The notes beneath the pieces are model-generated. The model was not told where the DNA came from. It worked only from the letters and a program-made list of their open reading frames with translations, and did no database searches. Below are positions 14,591 through 22,979 of a stretch of 34,987 nt of DNA, one piece after another. Every line of letters begins with the position of its first letter. Within the stretch, counting starts at the first letter, position 1. Origin of the DNA: an uncultured Acetobacteraceae bacterium (GTDB lineage Bacteria; Pseudomonadota; Alphaproteobacteria; Acetobacterales; Acetobacteraceae); NCBI GenBank assembly GCA_937873095.1, contig CALMVI010000067.1:1-34987 (forward strand). The letters are read 5' to 3'. A program made the position numbers and the translations under genes.

Positions 14591-16179
14591 TGATAGCCTT
14601 CGCCGAATTGCTGGACCGCCTGACCCTGACCCCAGGCCGTCTCGCGAAAATCGCGTTACTGCGAAGGTTTTTCGAAACCGAGGCGGACCCCGACCGCGGC
14701 TGGGCGCTGGCGGCGCTGACCGGCGAATTGTCCTTCGCGACAGCGAAGGCGGGGCTGATCCGCGCTGTGGCCGAAGCGCGCGTCGATCCCGTTCTGCTCG
14801 GCTGGTCATACGATTTCGTGGGCGATTTGGCCGAGACCGTAGCGCTGATCTGGCCGGCCACGACGGAAGCGGCGCCGCCGAGCGTGACCGAGATCGTGGA
14901 AGCATTACGCACAAGGCCCAAGGGCGAACTCCCCGCTCTGTTGACAGGGTGGTTGGACACGTCCGGCCCGAACGTCCGGTATGCGGTATTGAAAATGATC
15001 ACCGGGGAGTTGCGCGTCGGCGCCTCGGCCCGTCTGACCAAGACCGCGCTGGCCGAGTTTGCCGCGGCGCATGGGCGCGTGGTGGCGCCGGACGATGTGG
15101 AGGAGGTCTGGCACAGCCTGACCCCGCCCTATCAGCCGCTATTCGACTGGCTGGAGGGACGCAGCGAGGCGCCGGACGCCGCAGGCGCGCCGGTGTTCCG
15201 CCCGCCGATGCTGGCGCATCCGTTGGAGCCGCCCGACCTGGCGGCGCTGGATGCCGCGGCCTACGCCGCGGAGTGGAAGTGGGACGGCATACGCGTGCAG
15301 CTGGTGCGTGCGCCTGGCGGGCAGCGGGTGTTTTCCCGCGGCGCCGAGGACGTGTCGGCCGCGTTCCCCGACCTCGACGGCGTGCTGGCGAGCGACGCGG
15401 TGCTGGACGGGGAGCTTCTGGTGGTGCGCGACGGCGCGGTGGCGCCGTTCGCCGACCTGCAGCAGCGGCTGAACCGCAAGACGGCGTCGGCCAAGCTGGT
15501 GCGGGACTTTCCGCTGCGGGTCAGGCTGTACGACATCCTGTTCGACGGCGCCGAGGATGTGCGCGCGCTGCCGTTTCCGCAGCGCCGCGCGCGCCTGGAA
15601 GGCTGGATGGCGCGCCACCCGTCCGACCGCCTGGACCTCTCCGAGCTGATTGCCTTCGGATCGATCGACGAGCTGGCCGCCATACGCGAGGGCACGCGCG
15701 CCGCCTCCATAGAGGGGCTGATGCTGAAGCGCCTGGACAGCCCCTACGTGCCCGGCCGCCCCAAAGGCCTGTGGTGGAAGTGGAAGCGCGACCCGCTGAC
15801 GATCGACGCGGTGGTGATGTATGCCCAGCGCGGCCACGGCAAACGCAGCAGTTTCTACAGCGACTACACGTTCGGGCTGTGGCGCGACGACGGCGAGCTG
15901 GTGCCGGTGGGAAAGGCCTATTCCGGCTTCACCGACGAGGAGCTCGTCAAGCTCGACCGCTGGATACGCAACCACACGGTCAAGGCGTACGGCCCGGTGC
16001 GGGAGGTGGAGCGCGGTCTGGTGCTGGAAATCGCCTTCGACGCCGCGCAGTTTTCCACCCGCCACAAATCGGGTGTCGCCCTGCGGTTTCCCCGCGTGGC
16101 CCGGCTGCGCTGGGACAAGCCGTTCGAAGAAGCGGACCGGCTGGAGACTCTGCTGGGGCACATCGCGCGCCAGGCCTGA
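14590..16179 (+). CDS. ATP-dependent DNA ligase (ligase-associated repair type)
   Basis: Seals DNA nicks using ATP. The 529-residue product has an N-terminal DNA-binding domain (about 1-195), the adenylation domain with active Lys230 in EWKWDGIR, motif III around LDGELLVV, motif IV SIEGLMLKR and motif V WWKWKRD, then an OB-fold domain. This layout is the LigB/LigC-like type found with Lhr, exonuclease and PdeM. It starts with GTG, whose ribosome site AAGAAGG lies inside a hairpin. The main NAD-dependent replicative ligase would be elsewhere. The gene ends before a convergent membrane-protein gene. Confidence 0.94.
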   Translation: MIAFAELLDRLTLTPGRLAKIALLRRFFETEADPDRGWALAALTGELSFATAKAGLIRAVAEARVDPVLLGWSYDFVGDLAETVALIWPATTEAAPPSVTEIVEALRTRPKGELPALLTGWLDTSGPNVRYAVLKMITGELRVGASARLTKTALAEFAAAHGRVVAPDDVEEVWHSLTPPYQPLFDWLEGRSEAPDAAGAPVFRPPMLAHPLEPPDLAALDAAAYAAEWKWDGIRVQLVRAPGGQRVFSRGAEDVSAAFPDLDGVLASDAVLDGELLVVRDGAVAPFADLQQRLNRKTASAKLVRDFPLRVRLYDILFDGAEDVRALPFPQRRARLEGWMARHPSDRLDLSELIAFGSIDELAAIREGTRAASIEGLMLKRLDSPYVPGRPKGLWWKWKRDPLTIDAVVMYAQRGHGKRSSFYSDYTFGLWRDDGELVPVGKAYSGFTDEELVKLDRWIRNHTVKAYGPVREVERGLVLEIAFDAAQFSTRHKSGVALRFPRVARLRWDKPFEEADRLETLLGHIARQA

Positions 16180-16194
16180 AGCCCCGCTCTGAAA

Positions 16195-16216
16195 GGCCAG
16201 CGGCAAGCCCCTGGCC
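16195..16216. terminator. Weak bidirectional hairpin
   Basis: GGCCAG (16195-16200) and CTGGCC (16211-16216) form a 6-bp stem with a 10-base loop between the convergent ligase and membrane-protein genes. There is no T-run on either strand. It is the only candidate terminator in the 46-bp gap. Confidence 0.3.
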
Positions 16217-16225
16217 GGCTGCGCG

Positions 16226-16729
16226 TTATCGTTGGGCGCCGAACAGCACGCGCAACAGCAGGTCGGTCACGTAGCCGAAGAAGCCGTGCGCCACCAGGCC
16301 GCGCGCGTGGTCCTGCCAGGGGTAGGCGCCGGGCGGCCCGGCGGTGCCAAGCGCGGTGTTCATCGCCTCGTCTTCCAGCAGGAACATCGTCATCCCGAAC
16401 GGCACGCCCGATCCTGCCCCGATGAATCCCACCCTGGGCCGCAGCACGGCGTAGAGCGCCCCCATGATGCCGCCCAGGCCGTAATGGATGGCTACCCCGA
16501 GCGGGTTGGGCTGCGCGGGCGAAAGGCGCAGGCCCACGGAGCTGGCCAGGCGGTTGGCCAGCACGTGCGCCGGGTCCAAGCCGCCCGGCCGGACGGCGAC
16601 CGTCTGCGCCCGCACCGCCGCGCCCTCCTTGCCCCACATGGCGTTGTCCAGCCGGTCGAGCGCGTAGATGGCGGCCGAGCCGGCGATCACGCCGCGCGCC
16701 ACGTCGCCCAGTATCGTCGATCGCGCCAT
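16226..16729 (-). CDS. Membrane protein, YagU/DUF1440-like
   Basis: A 167-residue membrane protein. Hydrophobic segments occur at about 8-28 (GVIAGSAAIYALDRLDNAMW), 80-98 (HYGLGGIMGALYAVL), 105-120 and 145-163. The glycine-rich pattern and length recall the YagU/DUF1440 family of inner-membrane proteins linked to acid tolerance in E. coli; this is a tentative match. GGAGG sits nine bases before the ATG at 16729, which settles the start. It is transcribed on its own, between the ligase and the sulfotransferase gene. Confidence 0.7.
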   Translation of the reverse strand: MARSTILGDVARGVIAGSAAIYALDRLDNAMWGKEGAAVRAQTVAVRPGGLDPAHVLANRLASSVGLRLSPAQPNPLGVAIHYGLGGIMGALYAVLRPRVGFIGAGSGVPFGMTMFLLEDEAMNTALGTAGPPGAYPWQDHARGLVAHGFFGYVTDLLLRVLFGAQR

Positions 16730-16835
16730 ACGCTCACCTCCTGCAGCCGTGTCGTGGTCTGCTCCAACGGAGCGGTGCCCGAAGCGATGCATCGGCGGCG
16801 GCAAAAATCCGCCAGCAGACGCGCGGGGCGCTTTG

Positions 16836-17750
16836 CTACCCCGGGCTCGCATCGGCCTTGCGAAGCCGCTCCACAAGCGCCTGCAGGTCGCCGATCACCC
16901 GGCGCTGTTCGATCGTGCCGGCGCGCAACGCCTCGCAGCCGACCAGCAGCGGCTGCACCTGCTCCTTCATCTCGCCGAGCAGCACGGCCAGGTGGGCAAG
17001 CTCCGGGTCGATCCGGTCTCGCGAGGAGTTGGCCAGGATGGCGCGGTGCAGGCGCCTGGCGAGGGCGGCGGCGGGCGGGATGGCGTCGTCGTGGCGCAGC
17101 TCGACATCGATGACCGCCGCCAGAGCGGGCGCTGCCGGCACGGGCAGCCCGGTATGCGCGGCCAGCCGCGCCATCGTCTCGGCCCGGCGCTCAAACCAGT
17201 GCTCGTAGGCAACGATGCAGACCGGCTCGCCGGCCACCGCGCGCACCGCCTCCACGTTGTAGCTCAGCCAGCGATACTCCGCCTGGCCACGGTCCATGCC
17301 GTCGCGCACCAGCAGCGAGCGCGCCACCTGCGCCGGATCGCGCACGCAGAACACGATGGTCGGCTGCGCGTCCACATCCTCGAACACCTGCCGCCAGAAC
17401 GGCAGCAGAAGGGTGGAGCGCGGGTCCTTGAAACCGAACGGACGGTCCCGGCCCAGCAACGGCTTCAGCCAGGACGCCGCGGTGGCGCGCAACCGCTGCA
17501 CGCGCGGGTCTTCCAGCCAGCCGCGCGGCATGTCCAGCACGTGCGCCGGCGTGGTCCAGCCGCGTTGGAACAGGGCGAAGATGGCGTCGTTGGTGTCGAC
17601 AAGCCTGGGGCGTTCCCAATGGCCGCGCGTGTTGCCCGGCGCGGCATACGCCGCCTCGGCCATGTCCGCGCCCATGGTCTGCAGGATGTTGGAGCACATG
17701 CTGGTGCCGCTGCGGTGCATGCCGATGACCACGATCAGAAGATGGCTCAA
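16836..17750 (-). CDS. Sulfotransferase family protein
   Basis: A 304-residue P-loop sulfotransferase-like enzyme. The 5'-phosphosulfate loop GMHRSGTS is near residue 11, and a second PAPS-binding region (FGFKDPRSTLLLP, then VFCVRDPAQVARSL) lies in the middle. Such enzymes move sulfate from PAPS to sugars or lipids. It starts with TTG overlapping the stop of the upstream GT61 gene, with GGAG eight bases before; the longer open frame upstream is only a shadow of that gene. As the last gene of the murJ-GT61-GT61 operon, it probably sulfates a surface glycan or glycolipid. The acceptor is unknown. Confidence 0.85.
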   Translation of the reverse strand: MSHLLIVVIGMHRSGTSMCSNILQTMGADMAEAAYAAPGNTRGHWERPRLVDTNDAIFALFQRGWTTPAHVLDMPRGWLEDPRVQRLRATAASWLKPLLGRDRPFGFKDPRSTLLLPFWRQVFEDVDAQPTIVFCVRDPAQVARSLLVRDGMDRGQAEYRWLSYNVEAVRAVAGEPVCIVAYEHWFERRAETMARLAAHTGLPVPAAPALAAVIDVELRHDDAIPPAAALARRLHRAILANSSRDRIDPELAHLAVLLGEMKEQVQPLLVGCEALRAGTIEQRRVIGDLQALVERLRKADASPG

Positions 17751-18847
17751 GGCTGCAGCTCCAACAGCGCCAGCGCGCGCTGAAAATCGGTTTCGTCGAC
17801 GGTGAACCCTGCGGCGTCCTGCGCGCCGAACACGTAGCCGACGCTCTGGCCCAAAGCGGCGCAGACCCCGCTCTGCAGCGTGCCGGGCACCCGGTGGGTG
17901 CCGCGCAGGGCGCAGAGCGTCGTGCCGGGCGCCGAGAACACGCTGAGGTGCAGTGCGGTCGAGTACGGCCCGACGATGCGCCCGGCCCCGCCGAACAGCG
18001 CCGCCCGTTCGGCAAAGCCCAGGCCATCGACGGGCGCTATGCGGTAGCCGTGCCGCTCGGCCAGATCCTCGATGCGCTCGCGGTTGCGCAGCACCGGGCC
18101 GCCCGCCGGCCCCGGCACGTAGATGGTCTCGCGGCCGGCCGGCGGGGCCAGCCCCAGCCGGCCGGTCCAGAAACGGCTCGCCGCGCCGAAATCGGGGCTG
18201 AGGCGCTCGTGGCGCCGCAGGATGGAGGGCAGCAGCAGCAGGTCGGTCCGGATCGTCTCCCGCCAGTGCGCGTAGCGGACCAGCCGGCTTTCGGGGATGC
18301 CGATCAGGTGCAGCGCTTCCTCGAGCAACGGGCCCAACGGGTCGGGCACCAGGAAATGCAGCGCTTCCACCCGGTAGCCCGCCTGCTCCAGCAGCCACAG
18401 GCGCGGCAGGTAGTCGATGAGCACGTGGCCGTCATCGTCCTCGGCCGGGCCGAACAGCGGCACCAGCGGTCCGGGCACGACGCGGCAGGGCGGGCGCACC
18501 TCGTTCAGACGTGCGACGATGGTCGTCACGTGGTCGCGCGGCTGGTTGAGCGACGCAGCCGAGAACGCGACGTCCTGGCACACGCCGATGCCGGTGGGCG
18601 CCACTGCCGCGTCGGCGATGCTGGTCACGCCGATTTCGGGCGTTTCCACCTGGCCGAAGATCTGGCGGGTCAGCTCGGCGTCCGATGGTCCGAACATGAA
18701 GGCCGGCGCGGGAGCGGGGCTGCGGCCGGCCGGCGCCACCACGCGGTAGCTGACGAGCGGCCTGTCCATCCGCGCCTGGTGGTCCGGCAGGTCGGCCACC
18801 CGCGCGATCTGGGCAAGCGTGGGGGCGAGCGCGTCGGTCTCGGTCAT
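17747..18847 (-). CDS. Glycosyltransferase family 61 protein (first copy)
   Basis: A 366-residue protein of the GT61/DUF563 type. Typical features are GHVLIDYLPRLWLLEQAGY in the middle, the ERIEDLAERHGYRI segment, and the C-terminal GPYSTALHLSVFSAPGTTLCAL that matches the usual GxxGAxLxNxxFxxPG region. Such enzymes transfer xylose, GlcNAc or similar sugars; in bacteria they sit in polysaccharide loci. It aligns with the next gene over the whole length after residue 37, so the two are duplicates. The ATG is seven bases after the neighbour's stop, with GAGG overlapping that stop. The sulfotransferase follows with a 4-base overlap. Confidence 0.85.
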   Translation of the reverse strand: MTETDALAPTLAQIARVADLPDHQARMDRPLVSYRVVAPAGRSPAPAPAFMFGPSDAELTRQIFGQVETPEIGVTSIADAAVAPTGIGVCQDVAFSAASLNQPRDHVTTIVARLNEVRPPCRVVPGPLVPLFGPAEDDDGHVLIDYLPRLWLLEQAGYRVEALHFLVPDPLGPLLEEALHLIGIPESRLVRYAHWRETIRTDLLLLPSILRRHERLSPDFGAASRFWTGRLGLAPPAGRETIYVPGPAGGPVLRNRERIEDLAERHGYRIAPVDGLGFAERAALFGGAGRIVGPYSTALHLSVFSAPGTTLCALRGTHRVPGTLQSGVCAALGQSVGYVFGAQDAAGFTVDETDFQRALALLELQP

Positions 18848-18854
18848 CGCGGCC

Positions 18855-19955
18855 TCACTTCGCCACGACGGCGGCGATGTCCAGCGCGCGCTCGAAATCC
18901 TCCGGCCGGATGGCGAACACCTGGCCGACCTCGCCCTCTGCCGCGCCGAGCGTCATCTCGCCCAGCACGTAGCCGGCATGCTGGCGCAGCGCCGCGGCGA
19001 TGCCGGACTGCACGAAGCTCGGGTGCCGGGCGGTGCCGCGCAGGCCGATGGTGAGCGTTCCGGCTGCGGCGTAGACCGATCCGTGCAGGGCCGAGCCGTA
19101 TTCGCCGACGATGACCCGGGCGCCTGCGAACAGGGCGGCCTGCCGGGTCAGCGTCATGTCCTGTGGATGCACGATGGCGTAGCCGCGGGCCAGCGCGATG
19201 GCCTCGATCTGCGCGCGGTTGTTCAGGATGCGCGCGCCCTGCACGTGGTGGCGGGACACCATCAGATGCGTGGGGTTGTCGCCCGGCTCCGGCTCTTGGA
19301 CGCCAAGCCGGCTGGTCCAGAACGCGGTCGCCTCGCCGAAATGCCCGCCCACCCGGTTCTGCGCGCGCAGGCCGGTGGGCAGCAGCAGCAGATCCGCGAC
19401 GATCACTTCCCGCCAGTAGCGGTAGGGCACCAGCTGCTGGCGGCCGATGCCCAGCCTGGAGAGCAGGCTGCGTGCGACCATGGTCAGCTCCGGCGGGACC
19501 ACGTAGCGGAGGGTTGCAAGGTCGTAGCCGCATTGCGCCAGCACCCACAGCCGAGGCAGGAAATCGACCAGCCAATGGCCGTAGGTCTCGTGCCCCGGCC
19601 CGTAGATCACGGCCAGGCTGCCACGGATTCGCCGGCGCGGCAGGCTGCTGCCTGCCAGGCGCTGCGTGACCTGGGCGAAGTGATACGGCGGGTGGATGAA
19701 GGCCGCGGAGTTGAACGCGACGCCGTCCTTGATGGCGATGCCGCTCGGCGCGACGGTCGCCTCCTCCACCACGTAGGTCCCGAGCTCCGGCACGTCGAAC
19801 TGGCCGAACAGCTCCTGGTGCACCGCGGGACCGGCGGGGCCGAGCAGGAACAGCGGCGCGGGCGGGCGGCTGCGCTGCGCCGGGGCAATCTCGTGGAACT
19901 CCAGAGCCGGGGCGGCGCCGGAAGCGTGGTGAAGCCCGATGTCGGCGAAGGTCAG
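18855..19955 (-). CDS. Glycosyltransferase family 61 protein (second copy, CTG start proposed)
   Basis: Paralogue of the adjacent GT61 protein: HEIAPAQRSRPPAPLFLLGP matches VVAPAGRSPAPAPAFMFGP, and YGHWLVDFLPRLWVLAQCGY and GEYGSALHGSVYAAAGTLTI match the conserved core. The first in-frame ATG, GTG or TTG after the murJ stop (GTG in AVHQEL) lies inside this conserved stretch, so translation must begin earlier, where no canonical start exists. CTG at 19955 overlaps the murJ stop (CTGA) and gives 366 residues, the same length as the paralogue. An ACG following AGGGAG about 40 bases upstream is a less likely choice. The function is probably sugar transfer in surface glycan synthesis. Confidence 0.85.
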   Translation of the reverse strand: MTFADIGLHHASGAAPALEFHEIAPAQRSRPPAPLFLLGPAGPAVHQELFGQFDVPELGTYVVEEATVAPSGIAIKDGVAFNSAAFIHPPYHFAQVTQRLAGSSLPRRRIRGSLAVIYGPGHETYGHWLVDFLPRLWVLAQCGYDLATLRYVVPPELTMVARSLLSRLGIGRQQLVPYRYWREVIVADLLLLPTGLRAQNRVGGHFGEATAFWTSRLGVQEPEPGDNPTHLMVSRHHVQGARILNNRAQIEAIALARGYAIVHPQDMTLTRQAALFAGARVIVGEYGSALHGSVYAAAGTLTIGLRGTARHPSFVQSGIAAALRQHAGYVLGEMTLGAAEGEVGQVFAIRPEDFERALDIAAVVAK

Positions 19956-21511
19956 CTCAGTGCTTTGGACGTCCGGTTCAGCCTGCGTCGTAACGTCTCC
20001 CTGATTGCGCCGAGATCGGCCAGGCCCAGCGCCAGCGCCGCTGCGCCGTAGACCGCAACCCCACCCGACACCATAGCGGCCAGAGCGAGGATGGAAACAT
20101 GCAGCCCCGCATGCGGCGCCAGCCAGATGCGCAGGCGCCACAGCACCGCCGCCATCGCCCCGGTTGCCGCAACCATGCGCGCCAGGTGCCGCATCATCCT
20201 GCGGTCGGGGGCGAGGTGCCCGCGCCGCAGCAGCAGCACGGCCAGCAGCGCCACGTTCACCGTCATCGCCAGCGTGGTGGCGAGCGGCGGACCCACGTGG
20301 CGCAGCGGGCGCATCAGCGCCAGGCTGAGGGCCAGGTTCAGCGCGAGGATGCCCATGCCGACCTTCACCGGGGTTGCGGTGTCGCCGCGGGCGAAGAAGC
20401 CGGGCCCCAGCACCTTGATCAGCACGAAGGCGGGAAGCCCGCCGGCATAGGCGACCAGCGACTGCGCGCTCATGGTCGCGTCGGCATGGGTGAAGGCGCC
20501 GTGCACGAACAGCACCTGCAGGATGGGGTTGGCGATGATGCACAGGGCGGCCGCCGCCGGCAGGGTGAGCAGCAGCGCGTATTCGATGCCGCGGTTGAGC
20601 GAGTCGCGGGCGGCGGCGTCCTGCCCGGCGCTGACTTGGCGCGCCATCAGCGGCAGCAGCGCGGTGCTGACCGCGATGCCCAGGACGCCGAGCGGCAGCT
20701 GGTTGATCCGGTCGGCATAGTACATGAACGATACCGATTTTTCCGGCAGGTAGGTGCCGATGACCGTGTCGACCGCCAGGCTGAGCTGGGTCACGCCGGC
20801 GCCGACCAGGCCGGGCGCCATGCGACGCAGCAGCAGCCGCATCCGCTGCGTCATGCGCGGGCGCGGCAGGTGCAGCCGCATGCCGGCCCGCCGCACGGCC
20901 CAGTACAGCAGCGCCAGCTGGGCGACGCCGCTGGCCGAGACGCCGATGGCCAGCGCGTGGCCCGCGGTCGGCACGAAGGGCACCAGCGCGTACATCGCGG
21001 CGATGGCAAACGCGTTGTAAAGCAGGGGAGCCGCCGCGGCCGCGGTGAACCGGCTCAGCGCGTTCAGCACGCCGGACAGGAGCGCGGCCAGGCAGATCAG
21101 CAGCAGGTAGGGAAAGGCGAGCCGCGCCAGCACGACCGTCAGCTCGAACTTCGACGGCTCGTCGGCAAAGCCCGCGGCGATCAGGTGCAGCAGCGGGCGC
21201 ATGAACACCTCGCCCAGCACGGTCAGGATCAGCAGCCAGAAGGCGAGCGCCGCTGCGGCCTGTTCGGTGAACTCGCGCGCGACACCCTCTCCCTCGTTGA
21301 TCAGCAGGCCGGAGAAGACGGGGACGAAGGCGCTGTTGAACGCGCCTTCGCCGAACAGCCGGCGGAACAGGTTCGGCAGGCGGTTGGCGACGAAGAACGC
21401 GTCCGAAACAGGGCCGGCGCCGAGGACCGCGGCGATCAGCAGGTCGCGCGCCAGGCCGGCGATGCGGCTGGCCATCGTCCAGGCGCCGACGGTGGCGATG
21501 CCTTTGAGCAT
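19952..21511 (-). CDS. murJ: Lipid II flippase MurJ (MviN)
   Basis: Moves the lipid-linked peptidoglycan precursor across the inner membrane. The 519-residue polytopic protein has about 14 hydrophobic segments. The N-terminus (TMASRIAGLARDLLIAAVLG) and SDAFFVANRLPNLFRRLFGEGAFNSAFVP are the MurJ signature, with the conserved arginines kept. The ATG at 21511 fits the family start. It heads a leftward operon with two GT61 proteins and a sulfotransferase, whose starts overlap or nearly touch. Upstream of it is the divergent DHH gene, with 131 bp between. Confidence 0.95.
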   Translation of the reverse strand: MLKGIATVGAWTMASRIAGLARDLLIAAVLGAGPVSDAFFVANRLPNLFRRLFGEGAFNSAFVPVFSGLLINEGEGVAREFTEQAAAALAFWLLILTVLGEVFMRPLLHLIAAGFADEPSKFELTVVLARLAFPYLLLICLAALLSGVLNALSRFTAAAAAPLLYNAFAIAAMYALVPFVPTAGHALAIGVSASGVAQLALLYWAVRRAGMRLHLPRPRMTQRMRLLLRRMAPGLVGAGVTQLSLAVDTVIGTYLPEKSVSFMYYADRINQLPLGVLGIAVSTALLPLMARQVSAGQDAAARDSLNRGIEYALLLTLPAAAALCIIANPILQVLFVHGAFTHADATMSAQSLVAYAGGLPAFVLIKVLGPGFFARGDTATPVKVGMGILALNLALSLALMRPLRHVGPPLATTLAMTVNVALLAVLLLRRGHLAPDRRMMRHLARMVAATGAMAAVLWRLRIWLAPHAGLHVSILALAAMVSGGVAVYGAAALALGLADLGAIRETLRRRLNRTSKALS

Positions 21512-21642
21512 GGGTGGGCGAGCCTAGGGTGGAGAGCGGGAGTTCGTCCGGCAGGGCTGTAGCCCATCAATCACCGGTGCCTGTCAACTCGCCGGCGGAG
21601 CCGGGCCGCATCTCGGTAAGGAAGGCTTAGCTTCCATGCGCG

Positions 21643-22626
21643 ATGATCGGCGCATCCCAGCCGATGAGCAGAGACATGCAGGCACAGAAGTTTCGTCTCG
21701 TCACCCGCAGCGATTTCGACGGACTGGTCTGCGGCATGCTGCTGCGCGAGCTCGATCTGATCGAGCGGATCGACTTCGTCCATCCCAAGGACATGCAGGA
21801 CGGCCTGGTCGCGATCGGGCCCGGCGACATCGTGACGAACCTGCCTTTCGTCGAGGGCTGTCACCTCGCTTTCGACCATCATGCCAGCGAAATGTCCCGC
21901 AAGGCGGGCCGGGTATACAGCAACCACGTCATCGACCCGTCGGCGCCGTCCGCCGCGCGGGTGGTGTACAACTACTATGGCGGGCGCGAGACATTTCCGC
22001 GGATCGCGCCCGACCTGATGGTCGCGGTGGATCGAGCGGACTCCGCACAGTTCAGCCGCGAGGAGATACTCGACCCGCAAGGCTGGGTGCTGCTGAACTT
22101 CCTGATGGATTCGCGCACCGGCCTCGGAAGGTTCAGGCAGTTCCGCATCTCGAACTACGAGCTGATGATGCAGCTGATCGAGCGCTGCCGCGACCACTCG
22201 GTCGAGGAGGTGCTGGCATTGCCTGATGTGCGCGAGCGCGTCGAGCTCTACGGCGAGCATCGGGCAGCCTTCGCCGCGCAGCTCGAGCGCTGCACCACGC
22301 TGCACGGCAAGCTGGCCGTGCTCGACTTGCGCGGCGAGGATGTGATCTACGCCGGCAACCGCTTCGCCATCTATGCAAAGTTCCCGGACGCCAACATCTC
22401 GGCGCATGTGCTCTGGGGCATGCGCAAGCAGAACACGGTGTTCGCCATCGGCAAGTCGATCCTAGACCGCAGCTCGCCCGTCGATGTGGGTTCGGTGTGC
22501 CTGCATTATGGCGGCGGCGGACACGAAGCGGCGGGCACCTGCCAGGTCGCCAACGAGCGCGCCGAGGCGGTCAAGCAGGAGCTGATCGCCACGCTATCGG
22601 GAGAGCGCCATCAAGCCGCGGCCTGA
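21643..22626 (+). CDS. DHH-family phosphoesterase
   Basis: A 327-residue protein of the DHH superfamily, which includes exopolyphosphatases, pAp phosphatase and nanoRNases. Visible motifs are RSDFDGLVCG near residue 22, LAFDHHASEM (DHH) near 87, AVDRADSAQF near 129 and the DHHA1-like YGGGGHEAAGTCQV near the C-terminus. Substrate cannot be predicted. The start is uncertain: ATG codons at 21643, 21664 and 21676 all lack a good ribosome site; 21676 (MQAQKFRLVTRSD) best fits the position of the first motif. It is monocistronic, divergent from murJ. Confidence 0.85.
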   Translation: MIGASQPMSRDMQAQKFRLVTRSDFDGLVCGMLLRELDLIERIDFVHPKDMQDGLVAIGPGDIVTNLPFVEGCHLAFDHHASEMSRKAGRVYSNHVIDPSAPSAARVVYNYYGGRETFPRIAPDLMVAVDRADSAQFSREEILDPQGWVLLNFLMDSRTGLGRFRQFRISNYELMMQLIERCRDHSVEEVLALPDVRERVELYGEHRAAFAAQLERCTTLHGKLAVLDLRGEDVIYAGNRFAIYAKFPDANISAHVLWGMRKQNTVFAIGKSILDRSSPVDVGSVCLHYGGGGHEAAGTCQVANERAEAVKQELIATLSGERHQAAA

Positions 22627-22979
22627 AAATCGAAGGTCTGGGGTTTCAACCGCAGCGGGGTTCAGGGGCAGCGTTTCGCGGCGCCGAAGGCGCGACAGGC
22701 AGGAACGGGGGGCGCTGCCCCGCACCCCGCCAAACGCGGGGCGTTTGGATCCCCAATTATTTTAGTTGTCTGCGGGTCCGGGGGCGCCCGCCCCGGCGGA
22801 GTTTGGGGCGGAGCCCCGTAGGCGCGAATCGCGTGCTTGTGTCGGCTCCTAGGCGCGTGACTTACGCTGGGGATGAAGGCATTGTGCAGGACGGCCGCTG
22901 GTCGTCGGTTGTGTCCGGGCCAGCACTCGTTGCGCAGCACGACCCGCTGGGGTTCGAAACCCCAAGACCCCCAATTACG
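22627..22979. repeat. Intergenic region built of palindromic repeats
   Basis: No gene is evident in these 353 bases. It holds an inverted copy of the element seen after gltA (22636-22672), hairpin CCAAACGC-ggg-GCGTTTGG (22730-22748) followed by AT-rich sequence, hairpin GGGGC-gga-GCCCC (22805-22817), and a direct copy with TGGGGTTCGAAACCCCA (22948-22964). It lies between convergent genes and could end transcription from both. The region looks like piled-up copies of a mobile intergenic element. Confidence 0.7.
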
